Assembly: GCA_016711085.1 (NCBI GenBank)
Contig: JADJTR010000007.1
Coordinates: 62,001-126,000, forward strand
DNA: 64,000 nucleotides
Direction: 5' to 3'
Source of the DNA: Phyllobacteriaceae bacterium
GTDB taxonomy: Bacteria; Pseudomonadota; Alphaproteobacteria; Rhizobiales; Rhizobiaceae
Positions 45,286-53,676 of the stretch are shown here, piece by piece. The position numbers and the translations under genes are program-made. Under the pieces are notes generated by a model. It ran no database searches. It had not been told where the DNA came from and was given only the letters and a program-made list of their open reading frames with translations. Position 1 is the first letter of the stretch; the number at the start of each line of letters is the position of its first letter.

Positions 45286-46473
45286 ATGGACACCGCCGCC
45301 TTCCCGCCTTTCGCCTTCTCCACGCCGCCGCGACTGGTTTTCGGCGCGGGCGCGGCATCGGCATTGGCGGACCATGTCGGCGCGACGCCGGGCGGGCGCA
45401 TCGTGGTCGTAACCGATGCCGGCATCATGCGGCTCGGCCTCGCCAACGCGGCGATCGACTCGTTGCGAAACGCCGGCGCGGCCATCGAAATCTTCGACGC
45501 GGTGGAGGCCGACCCGTCGCGCGCCACGCTGATGCAAGCGACCGAGGCGACGCGACGGTTCAAGGCCACCGCAATCATCGGCTTCGGCGGCGGCTCGTCG
45601 ATGGATGTCGCCAAGCTGGTGGCGCTGCTCGCCGGCTCGAGCGAAGACCTCGACGCGGCCTGGGGCGTCGGCAACGCCAGAGGCCCGCGCCTGCCGCTGG
45701 CCCTCGTTCCGACCACCGCCGGAACCGGCTCGGAGGTGACGCCGGTCGCCATCATCACCGTCGGCGAGGACGAGAAGCGCGGCGTTTCCTCGCGCCTTTT
45801 GCTGCCCGATATCGCCGTGCTCGACCCGATGCTGACGCTCCGCCTGCCGCCGCCAGTGACGGCGGCGACCGGTATCGACGCCATGGTGCACGCCATCGAA
45901 GCCTACGCCTCGAAAAACGCCAACGCCAATCCGCTGTCGAAAATGCTGGCGCGCGAGGCGTTGCGCCTGATCGGCGCCAATATCGAGACGGCGGTGTTCG
46001 ACGGCGGCGACAGCGCAGCGCGGGGCGCCATGCTGCTCGGCGCGATGCTGGCGGGGCAGGCTTTCGCCAATTCGCCCGTCGCCGCCGTGCACGCGCTGGC
46101 CTATCCGGTCGGCGGGAAATTCCACGTCCCGCACGGCCTGTCCAACGCCTTGGTGCTGCCGCATGTGCTGCGCTTCAACGCCGCGGAGCGGCTAAACGGC
46201 TCGGAAAAGCTCTACGCCGAGCTGGCGCCGCTCGCCTTTCCCGATCTCGCCGACGCCGGCGGCGCACAGGCTGCCTGCGCCGCCTTCATCGACCGGCTGG
46301 CTTCGCTTTCGGACAAACTCGGCCTTCCGACCCGGCTGCGCGATGTCGGCATCGGCCAAGGCGATCTGCCGGCGATGGCCGCCGACGCGATGAAGCAACA
46401 GCGGCTGCTGGTCAACAATCCGCGCATTGTGACGGAAACGGACGCGTTTTCGATCTACCGGGCGGCCTGGTGA
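45286..46473 (+). CDS. Iron-containing alcohol dehydrogenase (group III)
   Basis: 395 residues. NAD site GFGGGSSMDVAKLVALL (about 103), PTTAGTGSEVTP, metal ligands in TGIDAMVHAIEAYAS and GKFHVPHGLSNALVLPHVL. It is closest in motif pattern to the maleylacetate-reductase/butanol-dehydrogenase group; the substrate cannot be fixed. Divergent from the nucleoside operon across the RutR-type site. It could reduce an aldehyde produced in nucleoside catabolism, but the coupling is only positional. The next gene overlaps its stop (TGATG). Confidence 0.87.
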   Translation: MDTAAFPPFAFSTPPRLVFGAGAASALADHVGATPGGRIVVVTDAGIMRLGLANAAIDSLRNAGAAIEIFDAVEADPSRATLMQATEATRRFKATAIIGFGGGSSMDVAKLVALLAGSSEDLDAAWGVGNARGPRLPLALVPTTAGTGSEVTPVAIITVGEDEKRGVSSRLLLPDIAVLDPMLTLRLPPPVTAATGIDAMVHAIEAYASKNANANPLSKMLAREALRLIGANIETAVFDGGDSAARGAMLLGAMLAGQAFANSPVAAVHALAYPVGGKFHVPHGLSNALVLPHVLRFNAAERLNGSEKLYAELAPLAFPDLADAGGAQAACAAFIDRLASLSDKLGLPTRLRDVGIGQGDLPAMAADAMKQQRLLVNNPRIVTETDAFSIYRAAW

Positions 46474-46907
46474 TGGCGCGCCCAGACCCCTCGCCGCGTT
46501 CGGCCTATAAAGCGTTTCGCATCATGACGACGCGCTGGATGGACAATGACGCCTACGGCCACATGAACAATGTCGTGCATTACGCGCTGTTCGACACGGC
46601 GGTGAACGGCTGGCTGATCGAGCAAGGCGTGCTCGATTTCGATGCCGGCGCCCAGGTGGGGCTGGTGGTGGAGACCGGTTGCCGCTATTTCGCCGAGATG
46701 GCGTTTCCCGATATCGTGACCGCGGGGCTGCGCGTGGCGAAGCTCGGCACGTCGGCGGCTACTTACGAAATCGGCCTGTTTCGCAACGACGAAGCGCTTG
46801 CCTCAGCCGAGGGATTCTTCGTCCATGTCTATGTCGACCGAATGACGCGGCGGCCGACGCCGCTAGCACAGGCCTTGCGCAGCGCGCTGGAAGGAATTTC
46901 GGCATGA
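46473..46907 (+). CDS. 4-hydroxybenzoyl-CoA-type (hotdog) acyl-CoA thioesterase
   Basis: 144 residues. A single hotdog domain with the active-site motif TRWMDNDAYGHMNNVVHYALFDT (Asp-x-Asp...HMNN) and GCRYFAEMAFPDIVTAGLRV. It probably hydrolyses short or aromatic acyl-CoA. Translationally coupled to the alcohol dehydrogenase and to slyX. Confidence 0.87.
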   Translation: MARPDPSPRSAYKAFRIMTTRWMDNDAYGHMNNVVHYALFDTAVNGWLIEQGVLDFDAGAQVGLVVETGCRYFAEMAFPDIVTAGLRVAKLGTSAATYEIGLFRNDEALASAEGFFVHVYVDRMTRRPTPLAQALRSALEGISA

Positions 46908-47107
46908 GCGACGACCGGCTCGTCCAGCTCGAAATCATCGCCGCCGAGCAGGAGCGCGCGATCGGCGAATTGTCGGCCGAGGCGGCGCGGCAGGCGGGCG
47001 AAATCGACGAATTGAAGAGGCGCGTCGAGGTGCTGGTTCGCCGCCTTGTCGATGTGGAGGTCGCAACGGCTCCGTCGATACCGGTGCAAAAACCGCCGCA
47101 TTGGTAA
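46904..47107 (+). CDS. slyX: SlyX family protein
   Basis: 67 residues. A short coiled coil (LVQLEIIAAEQERAIGELSAEAARQAGEIDELKRRVEVLVRRL) and the C-terminal PPHW ending typical of SlyX. Function unknown. It overlaps the thioesterase stop by 4 bp and ends 2 bp before the convergent tetR stop. Confidence 0.88.
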   Translation: MSDDRLVQLEIIAAEQERAIGELSAEAARQAGEIDELKRRVEVLVRRLVDVEVATAPSIPVQKPPHW

Positions 47108-47109
47108 GG

Positions 47110-47742
47110 TCAAGCCGGTCTGTCGGCAAAACCGGCGAGCAACAGGTCCACCAAACGTTGCGTTTCGCCGAGCAGATCGAGGCGCTTGCCGGTCAGGGAC
47201 CAGCGCAGCGACAGGCTTTGCACGACGCCGATGACGAGGAAGGCCGCGTCCGAAACATCGAGATCGCCGCGAAACGCCCTTTCCCGTTTGCCGCGCTCGA
47301 TTTCTCGCGACAGTTCGGCGTGCAGCGCTTTCTGGTTCGCCGCCATGCCGGCGCGCAATTCGGCATTGCGCACATGCAATTCGCGGGAAAACAGGATCGC
47401 CGCCAGGCCCGGCGTCGAGGCGATCATGCCGGCCTGGGCCATGGCGATGGCGAGGACCGCTTCGCCGGGCGGCAGCTCCGTGCGAATCGCCGCGGCGCGG
47501 GCGGTGGCCATGTCGACCGCCAGCTTCCCGGCGACCGCCGTCCATATCGCCTCCTTGCGCGGGAAATGCCGAAACAGCGCTGGCTGGGTCAGCCCGATGG
47601 CCTTGGCGATCATTTCCGTCGTCAAGGCATCCGGGCCGGCGGTTTCCGCAAGGCGCAACGCGGTTTCGACGATCTCCGCCTTGCGCTCGCCGGCCGGCAG
47701 GCGGGTTCGTTTCGGCAGGGCGTTCAGTCCGGATGTCGCCAT
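47110..47742 (-). CDS. TetR-family transcriptional regulator
   Basis: 210 residues. N-terminal helix-turn-helix EIVETALRLAETAGPDALTTEMIAKAIGLTQPALFRHFPRKEAIW; the divergent ligand domain begins at about 60. It is the last of four same-strand genes that start at about 49109, so autorepression through the TTAGT-N8-ACTAA dyad at that promoter is plausible. It is not an obvious RutR: the C-terminal domain lacks recognisable RutR features. Confidence 0.83.
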   Translation of the reverse strand: MATSGLNALPKRTRLPAGERKAEIVETALRLAETAGPDALTTEMIAKAIGLTQPALFRHFPRKEAIWTAVAGKLAVDMATARAAAIRTELPPGEAVLAIAMAQAGMIASTPGLAAILFSRELHVRNAELRAGMAANQKALHAELSREIERGKRERAFRGDLDVSDAAFLVIGVVQSLSLRWSLTGKRLDLLGETQRLVDLLLAGFADRPA

Positions 47743-47814
47743 CGCAGTTCCTGGGGTCGGCGCAGGTGTGAAATCCGCGCCGGCTCCGCAATCGCTTGGT
47801 CTTTCGGCGCGGAG

Positions 47815-48211
47815 TTCTCAGAGCCAGCCGATAGCCGCAGGGGTCGTGCAATTGACCAGCAATTTGCCCGGGCAAGGCGGCCTGCCGCTGCCAACCGGGG
47901 TGGAGCGCGTCTTGAATTGGGGCGCCCATCACCGAAACCGGCACTTCGTTGGCCGCCGCCGCGCCGACCTTGCGGGCAAAAGCGGCGACCGCCTTCATGT
48001 CCTTTTCGCCGACGCCGGCGACGATGCCCTGGACGGATTCGAGGAAGCCGCGCATTTCGGCGAGCACCAAGTCGCGCTCGCCGCCAGCCAGAAGGATCGC
48101 GGTTCGGCCATCGGCGCTTTCCGTCACCGTGCCGCGAACGAAGAACAGATACCCCATCGCCGCGACGGCAAGTGAAAGAACGGCCGAAACGGCCCAGCAA
48201 AAACGACACAT
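47815..48211 (-). pseudogene. Decayed cytochrome c-like membrane-anchored protein
   Basis: ATG 48211 reads MCRFCWAVSAVLSLAVAAMG (signal anchor), then GRTAILLAGGERDLVLAEMRGFLESVQGIVAGVG and KAVAAFARKVGAAAANEVPVSVMG. This matches small rhizobial proteins that end with a heme-type CxxCH. Past 47935 the frame is lost: one frame gives PQFKT, then KLLVNCTT, another gives CGYRLAL, so the expected CxxCH is reduced to C-T-T-P-C-G across a deletion and frameshift. The middle ~30 residues are also missing. Non-functional as read. Confidence 0.6.
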
Positions 48212-48283
48212 GAGTGCTCTCCTCCCGAAGCGTGTTCCCTGTCCTCCCCGCACGCCGGTTTGCAGACCGGCGCGCCTGGCATT

Positions 48284-48700
48284 TCACGCAGCGGCCGGGC
48301 GGGCGATCGCCAACGCCAGCAAGACGGTCGCCGCGACGATCGACGCCGCGCCCGCGAGCACGAAGATCGGCGACAGGCCGAGATAAACTTCCCCGAGAAT
48401 GCCCAGCGGCATCATCAGGCCGGCGAGCGCCAGCCACGACGCCGGTTTGGCCAAAGGTCCGGAAACCGGCAACTTGAGCATCAGGTAACCGAACAGGATG
48501 TTGGTTAGCGCGATCAGATTGCCATGCACATGGGCGAGGCGCGATTCGAAGTGCTTGCCGGTCGAATAGGCGGCGATCCACTCCTCCTTGCCCGGCGCGA
48601 AATCGCGCAACCAGATCAACAGGAAGCCATAGGCCATGAAAAAAGCCATGACGGAAAGGCCGACCCAGATGTTCGTTCGTCCGATGTTCATCGTCTTCAT
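48284..48700 (-). CDS. Conserved integral membrane protein, four helices
   Basis: 138 residues, four predicted membrane helices (about 12-30, 60-78, 85-103, 110-132). RLAHVHGNLIALTNILFGYLM has an intramembrane His-rich motif reminiscent of the hydroxylaminobenzene-mutase/styrene-oxide-isomerase-like families, but I cannot assign it. AAGGG precedes the ATG, which overlaps the stop of the upstream gene in its corrected frame (ATGA), so the two are cotranscribed. Confidence 0.7.
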   Translation of the reverse strand: MKTMNIGRTNIWVGLSVMAFFMAYGFLLIWLRDFAPGKEEWIAAYSTGKHFESRLAHVHGNLIALTNILFGYLMLKLPVSGPLAKPASWLALAGLMMPLGILGEVYLGLSPIFVLAGAASIVAATVLLALAIARPAAA

Positions 48701-49109
48701 CCCTTGATCAAAGTTGCGGAAATGGCGCGGGAACCGGCGATGGCGATCGCCAGCCAGAAGCCCGCCGATGGATCATCGCCCCGATGGTGCGCGGCTCGAA
48801 GGGCGTGCCGAGCGCCACGGCGACGCCGAAAGCGACGAAAACGAGCAGCGTCATCCCGCCGATGGCCCAGGCGGCCGGAATCGCCCACTTGCGCCAGCGA
48901 TAGAGGCCGGCGGCGGCCGCGAGATAGGCAAATCCGGCGAGAAAATTGAACCACAGCACGAAGGGCACGGCGTCGCCGACGGCGGCCACGGCTTCCGGGC
49001 CGCCGAACAAGGCCCTGCCGCCGGACATGAGGGTCAACAGAGCGAACATCCCCGCTGCGACAGCGACAGGACTTGCCCATTTCGGACGATCGAATGCCGG
49101 CGCGGGCAT
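48697..49109 (-). pseudogene. Small membrane protein, C-terminal frameshift
   Basis: ATG 49109 reads MPAPAFDRPKWASPVAVAAG with three to four hydrophobic helices to FEPRTIGAMI. From about 48775 the in-frame continuation (RRASGWRSPSPVPAPF) is implausible, while two frames over SAGFWLAIAIAGSRAISATLIKG gives a final membrane helix. That frame stops at 48697-48699 in an ATGA overlap with the next gene. One missing base therefore explains the end. First gene of the TetR-linked operon. Function unknown. Confidence 0.62.
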
Positions 49110-49125
49110 GGCGTTCCCCAATTCA

Positions 49126-49165
49126 TTAGTGATGGATAACTAACTATTGGCGAACGATTTGTCAA
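49126..49165 (-). promoter_or_regulatory. Promoter with dyad operator for the TetR-linked operon
   Basis: On the reverse strand TTGACA (49160-49165) is a consensus -35. Seventeen bases on, TAGTTA (49137-49142) is the -10 position. The dyad TTAGT-N8-ACTAA (49126-49130 and 49139-49143) covers the -10, where a TetR repressor would block polymerase. Confidence 0.5.
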
Positions 49166-49190
49166 GGCGCTGTGTCGGCGGCGCGATTGA

Positions 49191-49715
49191 TCAGCCGAAC
49201 AGATCCATCTGCGCACCGGTTTTCGGCTTGACCCGCCGTTCGAGCGCCAGAAGATGGCGTTTCGCCGCTAGGCCGCCGCCAAAGCCGACGAGCGCGCCAT
49301 TGGCGCCGATGACGCGGTGGCAGGGCACGACGATCGGCACGGGATTTTCGCCACAGGCGGTCCCGACCGCGCGGGAAGCGGCGACGCCCTCGCCGGTGGC
49401 GCGGGCAATGTCGCCATAGGAGGCGGTTTCGCCATAGGGAATGGCCGAAAGGGCCTGCCAGACCTTCATCTGGAAGACGCCGCCCTCCAGATGAAACGGC
49501 AAATCAAACGACGTTCTTTTGCCGGCAAAATAGTCTCCAAGCTGTTGGCGCGCATCGGCAAACGCCGCATCGTCGCGACGCCAACCGGGCTTGGGAACGA
49601 AGGCGCGGCTCTCGCGCGGAAAGGCGATGCGGACGAGCCTGCCGTCGCGGCTGGCGACGAGCAGTGGGCCGAGCGGCGAATCGACATGGGTATAGAGGGT
49701 TGGCGAGGCCGGCAT
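49191..49715 (-). CDS. ogt: Methylated-DNA-[protein]-cysteine S-methyltransferase
   Basis: 174 residues; removes O6-alkyl groups from guanine onto its own cysteine. Active site VPIVVPCHRVIGANGALVGFGGGL; the HTH part FQMKVWQALSAIPYGETASYGDIA and AVGTACGENP contain the arginine-finger and Asn-hinge regions. No AdaA domain, so an Ogt-type constitutive repair enzyme. ATG 49715 starts at MPASPTLYTHVDSPLGPL. Confidence 0.92.
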   Translation of the reverse strand: MPASPTLYTHVDSPLGPLLVASRDGRLVRIAFPRESRAFVPKPGWRRDDAAFADARQQLGDYFAGKRTSFDLPFHLEGGVFQMKVWQALSAIPYGETASYGDIARATGEGVAASRAVGTACGENPVPIVVPCHRVIGANGALVGFGGGLAAKRHLLALERRVKPKTGAQMDLFG

Positions 49716-49770
49716 GGCGCGATTGTCCGGCGAAATCCGTCCGGCGTCCACCCGGTATCGGAACATAAAA

Positions 49771-49800
49771 CAAAACCGCCGGCAGAGACCGCCGGCGGTT
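49771..49800 (-). terminator. Terminator of the BMP-family gene
   Basis: ACCGCCGGC (49775-49783) pairs with GCCGGCGGT (49791-49799). On the reverse strand the stem is followed by TTTGTTTT. It lies 24 bp past the BMP stop and separates it from ogt. Confidence 0.8.
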
Positions 49801-49823
49801 TCGTCGTCAATCGCGCGAGGCGA

Positions 49824-50816
49824 TCAATAGGGGCACTTGTTGTCCGACATGTAGTCGTGAACCTGCACGGTGCCGGCGATGATGTCGGCCTTGGCCTTGT
49901 CGACGGCAGCCTGCATCTCCGGTGTGATCAGCGCCTTGTTGTTGTCGTCCAACGACCAGCCCACGCCGTCCTCCTTGACGCCGAGCGCCTGGATGCCGGG
50001 GGTGAACTTGCCGGCCTGGGCGTCGGCGAAGGCCTGGTAGACGGCGAGGTCGACGCGCTTCAGCATCGAGGTCAGCACCGAACCGGGCTGCAGATGGTTC
50101 TGGTTGGAATCGACGCCGATCGACAGCTTGCCGGCGTCCTTGGCCGCCTGCAGAACGCCGAGGCCGGTCTGGCCGGCGGCGGCGTAAACGACATCGGCGC
50201 CGCGCTCCATCTGGCTCTTGGCCAGTTCGCCGCCCTTGACCGGATCGTTCCAGGCCGCCGGCGTATCGCCGGTGTAGTTGACGAAGGCTTCGCCATCCGC
50301 CTTCACGCTCTTGAAGCCGCCGACATAGCCGCAGGCGAATTTCTGGATGAGCGGGATGTCCATGCCGCCGACGAAGCCGACCTTGCCGGTCTTCGACGCC
50401 ATCGCGGCGAGGATGCCGACGAGATAGGAGCCTTCATTTTCCTTGTAGACGACCGAACGGACGTTCGGCTTGTCGACGACCATGTCGATGATGACGAAGT
50501 TGACCTTGGGGAACTCGTCGGCCAGCTTGGTGATGGTGTCGGCGTTCTGGAAACCGACGGCGACGACCGGATCGGCGCCGGCTTCGGCGAACTTGCGCAG
50601 CGCCTGTTCGCGCTGATCGGAATTCTGCAATTCGAATTCCATGTAGGCCTTGCCCGATTCCTTCTTCCACATCTCGGCGCCGGTGAAGGCGGCTTCGTTG
50701 AAGGATTTGTCGAACTTGCCGCCGAGGTCGAACATGACCGCCGGGTCGCCCGCGTAGGACGCGGTAGCGAAGGTCATGGCGGTTGCGGCCAAAAGGCCGG
50801 TGAGAATACGCTTCAT
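49824..50816 (-). CDS. BMP-family nucleoside-binding lipoprotein/periplasmic protein
   Basis: 330 residues. Signal peptide MKRILTGLLAATAMTFATASYA (no lipobox Cys, so soluble periplasmic). Bmp domain: DLGGKFDKSFNEAAFTGAE, ADPVVAVGFQNADTITKLADEFP, ENEGSYLVGILAAM, VGFVGGMDIPLIQKFACGYVGG and GVDSNQNHLQPGSVLTSMLKRVD, the nucleoside-binding PnrA/BmpA pattern. It should deliver nucleosides to the ABC transporter encoded 4.7 kb away; in many rhizobia the genes are contiguous. A TTGACCA half-site (50959-50965) lies upstream. Confidence 0.92.
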   Translation of the reverse strand: MKRILTGLLAATAMTFATASYAGDPAVMFDLGGKFDKSFNEAAFTGAEMWKKESGKAYMEFELQNSDQREQALRKFAEAGADPVVAVGFQNADTITKLADEFPKVNFVIIDMVVDKPNVRSVVYKENEGSYLVGILAAMASKTGKVGFVGGMDIPLIQKFACGYVGGFKSVKADGEAFVNYTGDTPAAWNDPVKGGELAKSQMERGADVVYAAAGQTGLGVLQAAKDAGKLSIGVDSNQNHLQPGSVLTSMLKRVDLAVYQAFADAQAGKFTPGIQALGVKEDGVGWSLDDNNKALITPEMQAAVDKAKADIIAGTVQVHDYMSDNKCPY

Positions 50817-50991
50817 GATGATCCAACCCTGTCGTTGACGTTTGTCGGGTGCTCCGCCGGCTGTTGCGCCAAACGGAACCGGGCAAGGGGGATTGGTTTA
50901 ATTCCCCCCGGCTGGATGCGCATCCTTGCACGGCGGAAAAGCGAAATCACGCGGAATCTTGACCAACCGGAAAAACCAGGAATCGCCGTGG

Positions 50992-51625
50992 TCAAACCAC
51001 CGCCGGCACGACGCAGGCGACGCCTGAACCTTTCAGCCCGCAATGGCTTTCGGGATTCTTCGACAAATATTGCTGGTGCTCCGCCTCGGCGTAGAAAAAC
51101 GGACCGGCTGGGTCGATTTCGGTGGTGATCCGGTCGTAGCCGGCCGCTTTCAGTTCCCTTTGGTAGGCGTCCCGGGCCGATTCGGCCTGGCGGCGTTGGC
51201 GATCGGAAAAGGCGTAAATCGCCGACCGATAGGCGGTACCCATATCGGCGCCCTGGCGCATGCCCTGCGTCGGATCGTGGGATTGCCAGAAAATTTTCGG
51301 GATCGAAGGTCACGAGCACTGTTTCGGCGTGGCCGGTCAATCCGGTGCAGCATTCTTGATAGGTCGGATTGGGCGTGAAACCGCCTGAATATCCGGCCGC
51401 CGTCATCCAAACGCCGGAGGTGGTCCAGAACAGGCGCTCCGCCGCCCAAAAACAGCCCATGGCGAACATCGCCTGCTCCATGCCGACGGGCGCCGGACCT
51501 TTGAGCGGCCGCTTGAAGACATGGTGGCTGCGTGCGGTGGCGATCGCCTTCGGGCGGCCGGGCAAAGCGTGGGCCGGTTCGGGCAAGTGCAGTTTGTTGT
51601 TGAGCATGCGCGACAGGAAAAACAC
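50992..51625 (-). pseudogene. msrA: Peptide-methionine (S)-S-oxide reductase MsrA, one-base frameshift
   Basis: GTG 51625, with GGGGAG upstream, reads FFLSRMLNNKLHLPEPAHAL and EQAMFAMGCFWAAERLFW (active-site GCFW), then GYSGGFTPNPTYQECCTGLTGHAE and VTFDPE. At 51291-51294 an A run appears one base short. The expected FWQSHDPTQGMRQGADMGTAYRSAIY, then HQQYLSKNP, follows in the next frame to the stop at 50992. Everything else is conserved. Either a recent mutation or an assembly error in AAAA. Repairs oxidised methionine. Confidence 0.87.
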
Positions 51626-51629
51626 CGTC

Positions 51630-51956
51630 CTACTCCCCGATCGCGAGCCGGCCGATGCGCCGCGTCGGCCGGTGGCCGGCAAGGTGAAGCAACAGCGCCA
51701 GGACAAGGAATACCGCAAAGCCCGGCGCCAGCAGCACGGTCACCATGGCCGGGTCCCACAAAGGCGACCACAGGCGCTGTTCGGCGAAGGATTTGACCGC
51801 GCCGAGCGTATCGGGCGACGCATCGAGCCAGCTCTGGCCGAGGGGCGTGAAAACGAGGCGCGACGCGGCTATGGATCGCGCCGAATCGATGACGGCGAAG
51901 ATCACGGCGACGGCGAGCGCGACGGACGCGGCGAAACGAAAAAGAAAACGGACCAT
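51630..51956 (-). CDS. Small conserved membrane protein upstream of msrA
   Basis: 108 residues. An N-terminal helix (about 5-24), a soluble middle (RLVFTPLGQSWLDASPDTLGAVKSFAEQRLWSPLWDP) and a second helix (72-92), ending in a basic tail. Similar small proteins accompany rhizobial genes, but I know no function. The stop is 4 bp before the msrA GTG, so cotranscription is likely. Confidence 0.68.
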   Translation of the reverse strand: MVRFLFRFAASVALAVAVIFAVIDSARSIAASRLVFTPLGQSWLDASPDTLGAVKSFAEQRLWSPLWDPAMVTVLLAPGFAVFLVLALLLHLAGHRPTRRIGRLAIGE

Positions 51957-52147
51957 GGCGATGACATAGTGCGCTTCTCCAACGAACGAAAGCGGATTGA
52001 TCGCGATGCGTTTTTGCCCTGCGGAACGGTGGAAACGGCCAGGGCGCGCTTCAGCGCAAGCGCTCCCGGCCGCCGAATTCCGCCATAATGCGAATATCCG
52101 GCCGACGCCCTTTGCGCAAACGCGGAGGATTGCAAGGTAATCCAGCC

Positions 52148-52876
52148 ATGCGTTGTGAAATGCTCATCATTCATCTCGACCGCGCCAAGGCCCGCAAAGC
52201 GCAGGTCGAGCGCCTCGGCGCGATCATGACGTCGCGCGTCGTCACCGGCATTGACGGCGAAACACTCGGCGCGGGTTCGATTTCGTCGGTCTTCAAAAAG
52301 CGCATTCACTACCCCGCCCTATCCGTTCCCGTTGCGTCATGGCGAGATCGCCGCCTTTCTCAGCCATCGCGAGGCGTGGAGGCGGATCGCCGAGAGCGAA
52401 GCCGATGCAGCCCTCGTTGTCGAAGACGATGTCGACATCGAGTCGGTCATGTTCCTGAAGGCGCTGCGCTTGGCTCTCGCCCATACCGGGCCGGAGCATT
52501 TCGTGCGGTTTCCGGTTTGTGGCCGGGACTGGCGCGGTCCGGTCTTGGCCCGCGCCGGCGACGTCACGCTGTTCCGTTCACGCATGACGGGACGCGGCGC
52601 GCAAGCGCAACTGATCGGTCGGCGCGCGGCGCTCAGGCTTCTGGAGCGTTCGGAATCATTCGACCGCCCGGTCGACGAATTATTCACTTTGCCATGGATC
52701 AGCGGCGTCAATACTTTGACGGTCTGGCCCAACGGTTGCGGGAACTGTCGAAAGAGCTGGAAGGAAGCCTGATCGGGAAACGTAAATCGCTTGGTGAACG
52801 CCTCAAGCGCGAGGTGCTCCGGCCCATCTACCGCGCAGCGCGCGGGCTGCGCCTGCTGGCGGAGCGCCGCACTTGA
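52148..52876 (+). pseudogene. GT25 (LPS-type) glycosyltransferase, two frameshifts
   Basis: Frame 1 from ATG 52148: MRCEMLIIHLDRAKARKAQVERL and SRVVTGIDGETLG. At about 52320 the product moves to another frame: LRHGEIAAFLSHREAWRRIAESEADAALVVEDDVDIESVMFLKAL (GT25 signature with the EDD metal site), RGAQAQLIGRRAALRLL and PWISGVNTLTVWP. At about 52730 it returns to frame 1: LRELSKELEGSLIGKRKSLG, ending in a basic helix. Family GT25 adds sugars to LPS or capsule. Two indels in one gene argue for decay or local sequence error. It overlaps the next gene's TTG start. Confidence 0.78.
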
Positions 52877-53676
52877 TCCGCGACAAGGCCGCCAAACTTC
52901 ACCGAGCGCTGCGGGCGCGCTGGCGCCCCGCGAGCGCCGCTCCGATGTTCTGGCATGTCGGAATCCCCAATTTCGGCGACGACATCAATCCGGACTTTTT
53001 CGAGCGGATATCCGGCAAGCGCATTCGGTTGACCCGCCGGCGCGACCGGCTGCATTTCCTCGGCATCGGCAGCATACTGGCCAAGGCGACCGGCGCGTCG
53101 ACGGTTCTTGGTTCGGGTTTCCTCGTTCCCTCGGACTCAACGCCGACAATGCCTCGCGCCGTGGTGGCGTTGCGCGGCGCGTTGTCGCGCGCCGCCCTGT
53201 CAAGCGCGGACGACACGCTGCTCGGCGATCCGCTTGCGCTGGCCGACCGGCTGATCGCCAGGCCGGCGCGGCGGCGCGGCATCGCCTATGTGCCGCACTG
53301 CCGCAACGCCGAGCGGGCAAAGAGGTTGTTCGCCGACTCCATCGCCGTTATCGATCCGCGCCGCCCGCCGCTGGACGTGATCGCCGACATCGCCGCCAGC
53401 GAGGCGGTGATCAGCCAGTCGCTGCACGGATTAATCGTCGCCGACGCCTTTGGCGTCCCCAATCTCTGGGCGGCGCCGCATGACGGGATGAAAGGCCGGT
53501 TCAAGTTCGACGACTACTTCTCCACGCTCGACCGGCCGAAGGAAGCCCACGCCGAAACGGCGGAGTTGATGGCGCGTCCGCCGATGGCGGCCTTTTCGGT
53601 CGGGCGTTTCCTGCACGACAAGGACAGGCTCGCCGAGGCGTTGGCGCAAGCCAGCGTCGAGGGGCCGCGCCAATGA
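52873..53676 (+). CDS. Polysaccharide pyruvyl transferase family protein
   Basis: 267 residues. MFWHVGIPNFGDDINPDFFERISGK and FLGIGSILAKA correspond to the nucleotide/PEP fold of the PS_pyruv_trans family (CsaB-like); VISQSLHGLIVADAFGVPNLW is the second-domain signature, with SLHG forming the active-site loop. It would add pyruvate ketals or act as a related glycosyl-processing enzyme. The TTG at 52873 overlaps the preceding stop; ATG 52945 (MFWHVG) is an alternative start. It overlaps the Mur-ligase frame by 4 bp, so the cluster is one operon. Confidence 0.8.
   Translation: MIRDKAAKLHRALRARWRPASAAPMFWHVGIPNFGDDINPDFFERISGKRIRLTRRRDRLHFLGIGSILAKATGASTVLGSGFLVPSDSTPTMPRAVVALRGALSRAALSSADDTLLGDPLALADRLIARPARRRGIAYVPHCRNAERAKRLFADSIAVIDPRRPPLDVIADIAASEAVISQSLHGLIVADAFGVPNLWAAPHDGMKGRFKFDDYFSTLDRPKEAHAETAELMARPPMAAFSVGRFLHDKDRLAEALAQASVEGPRQ

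Noticed and set aside
50817..50991. Purine riboswitch upstream of the nucleoside-binding protein
   Set aside because: No three-way-junction core or conserved purine-aptamer loop motifs could be found in the 175-bp leader.
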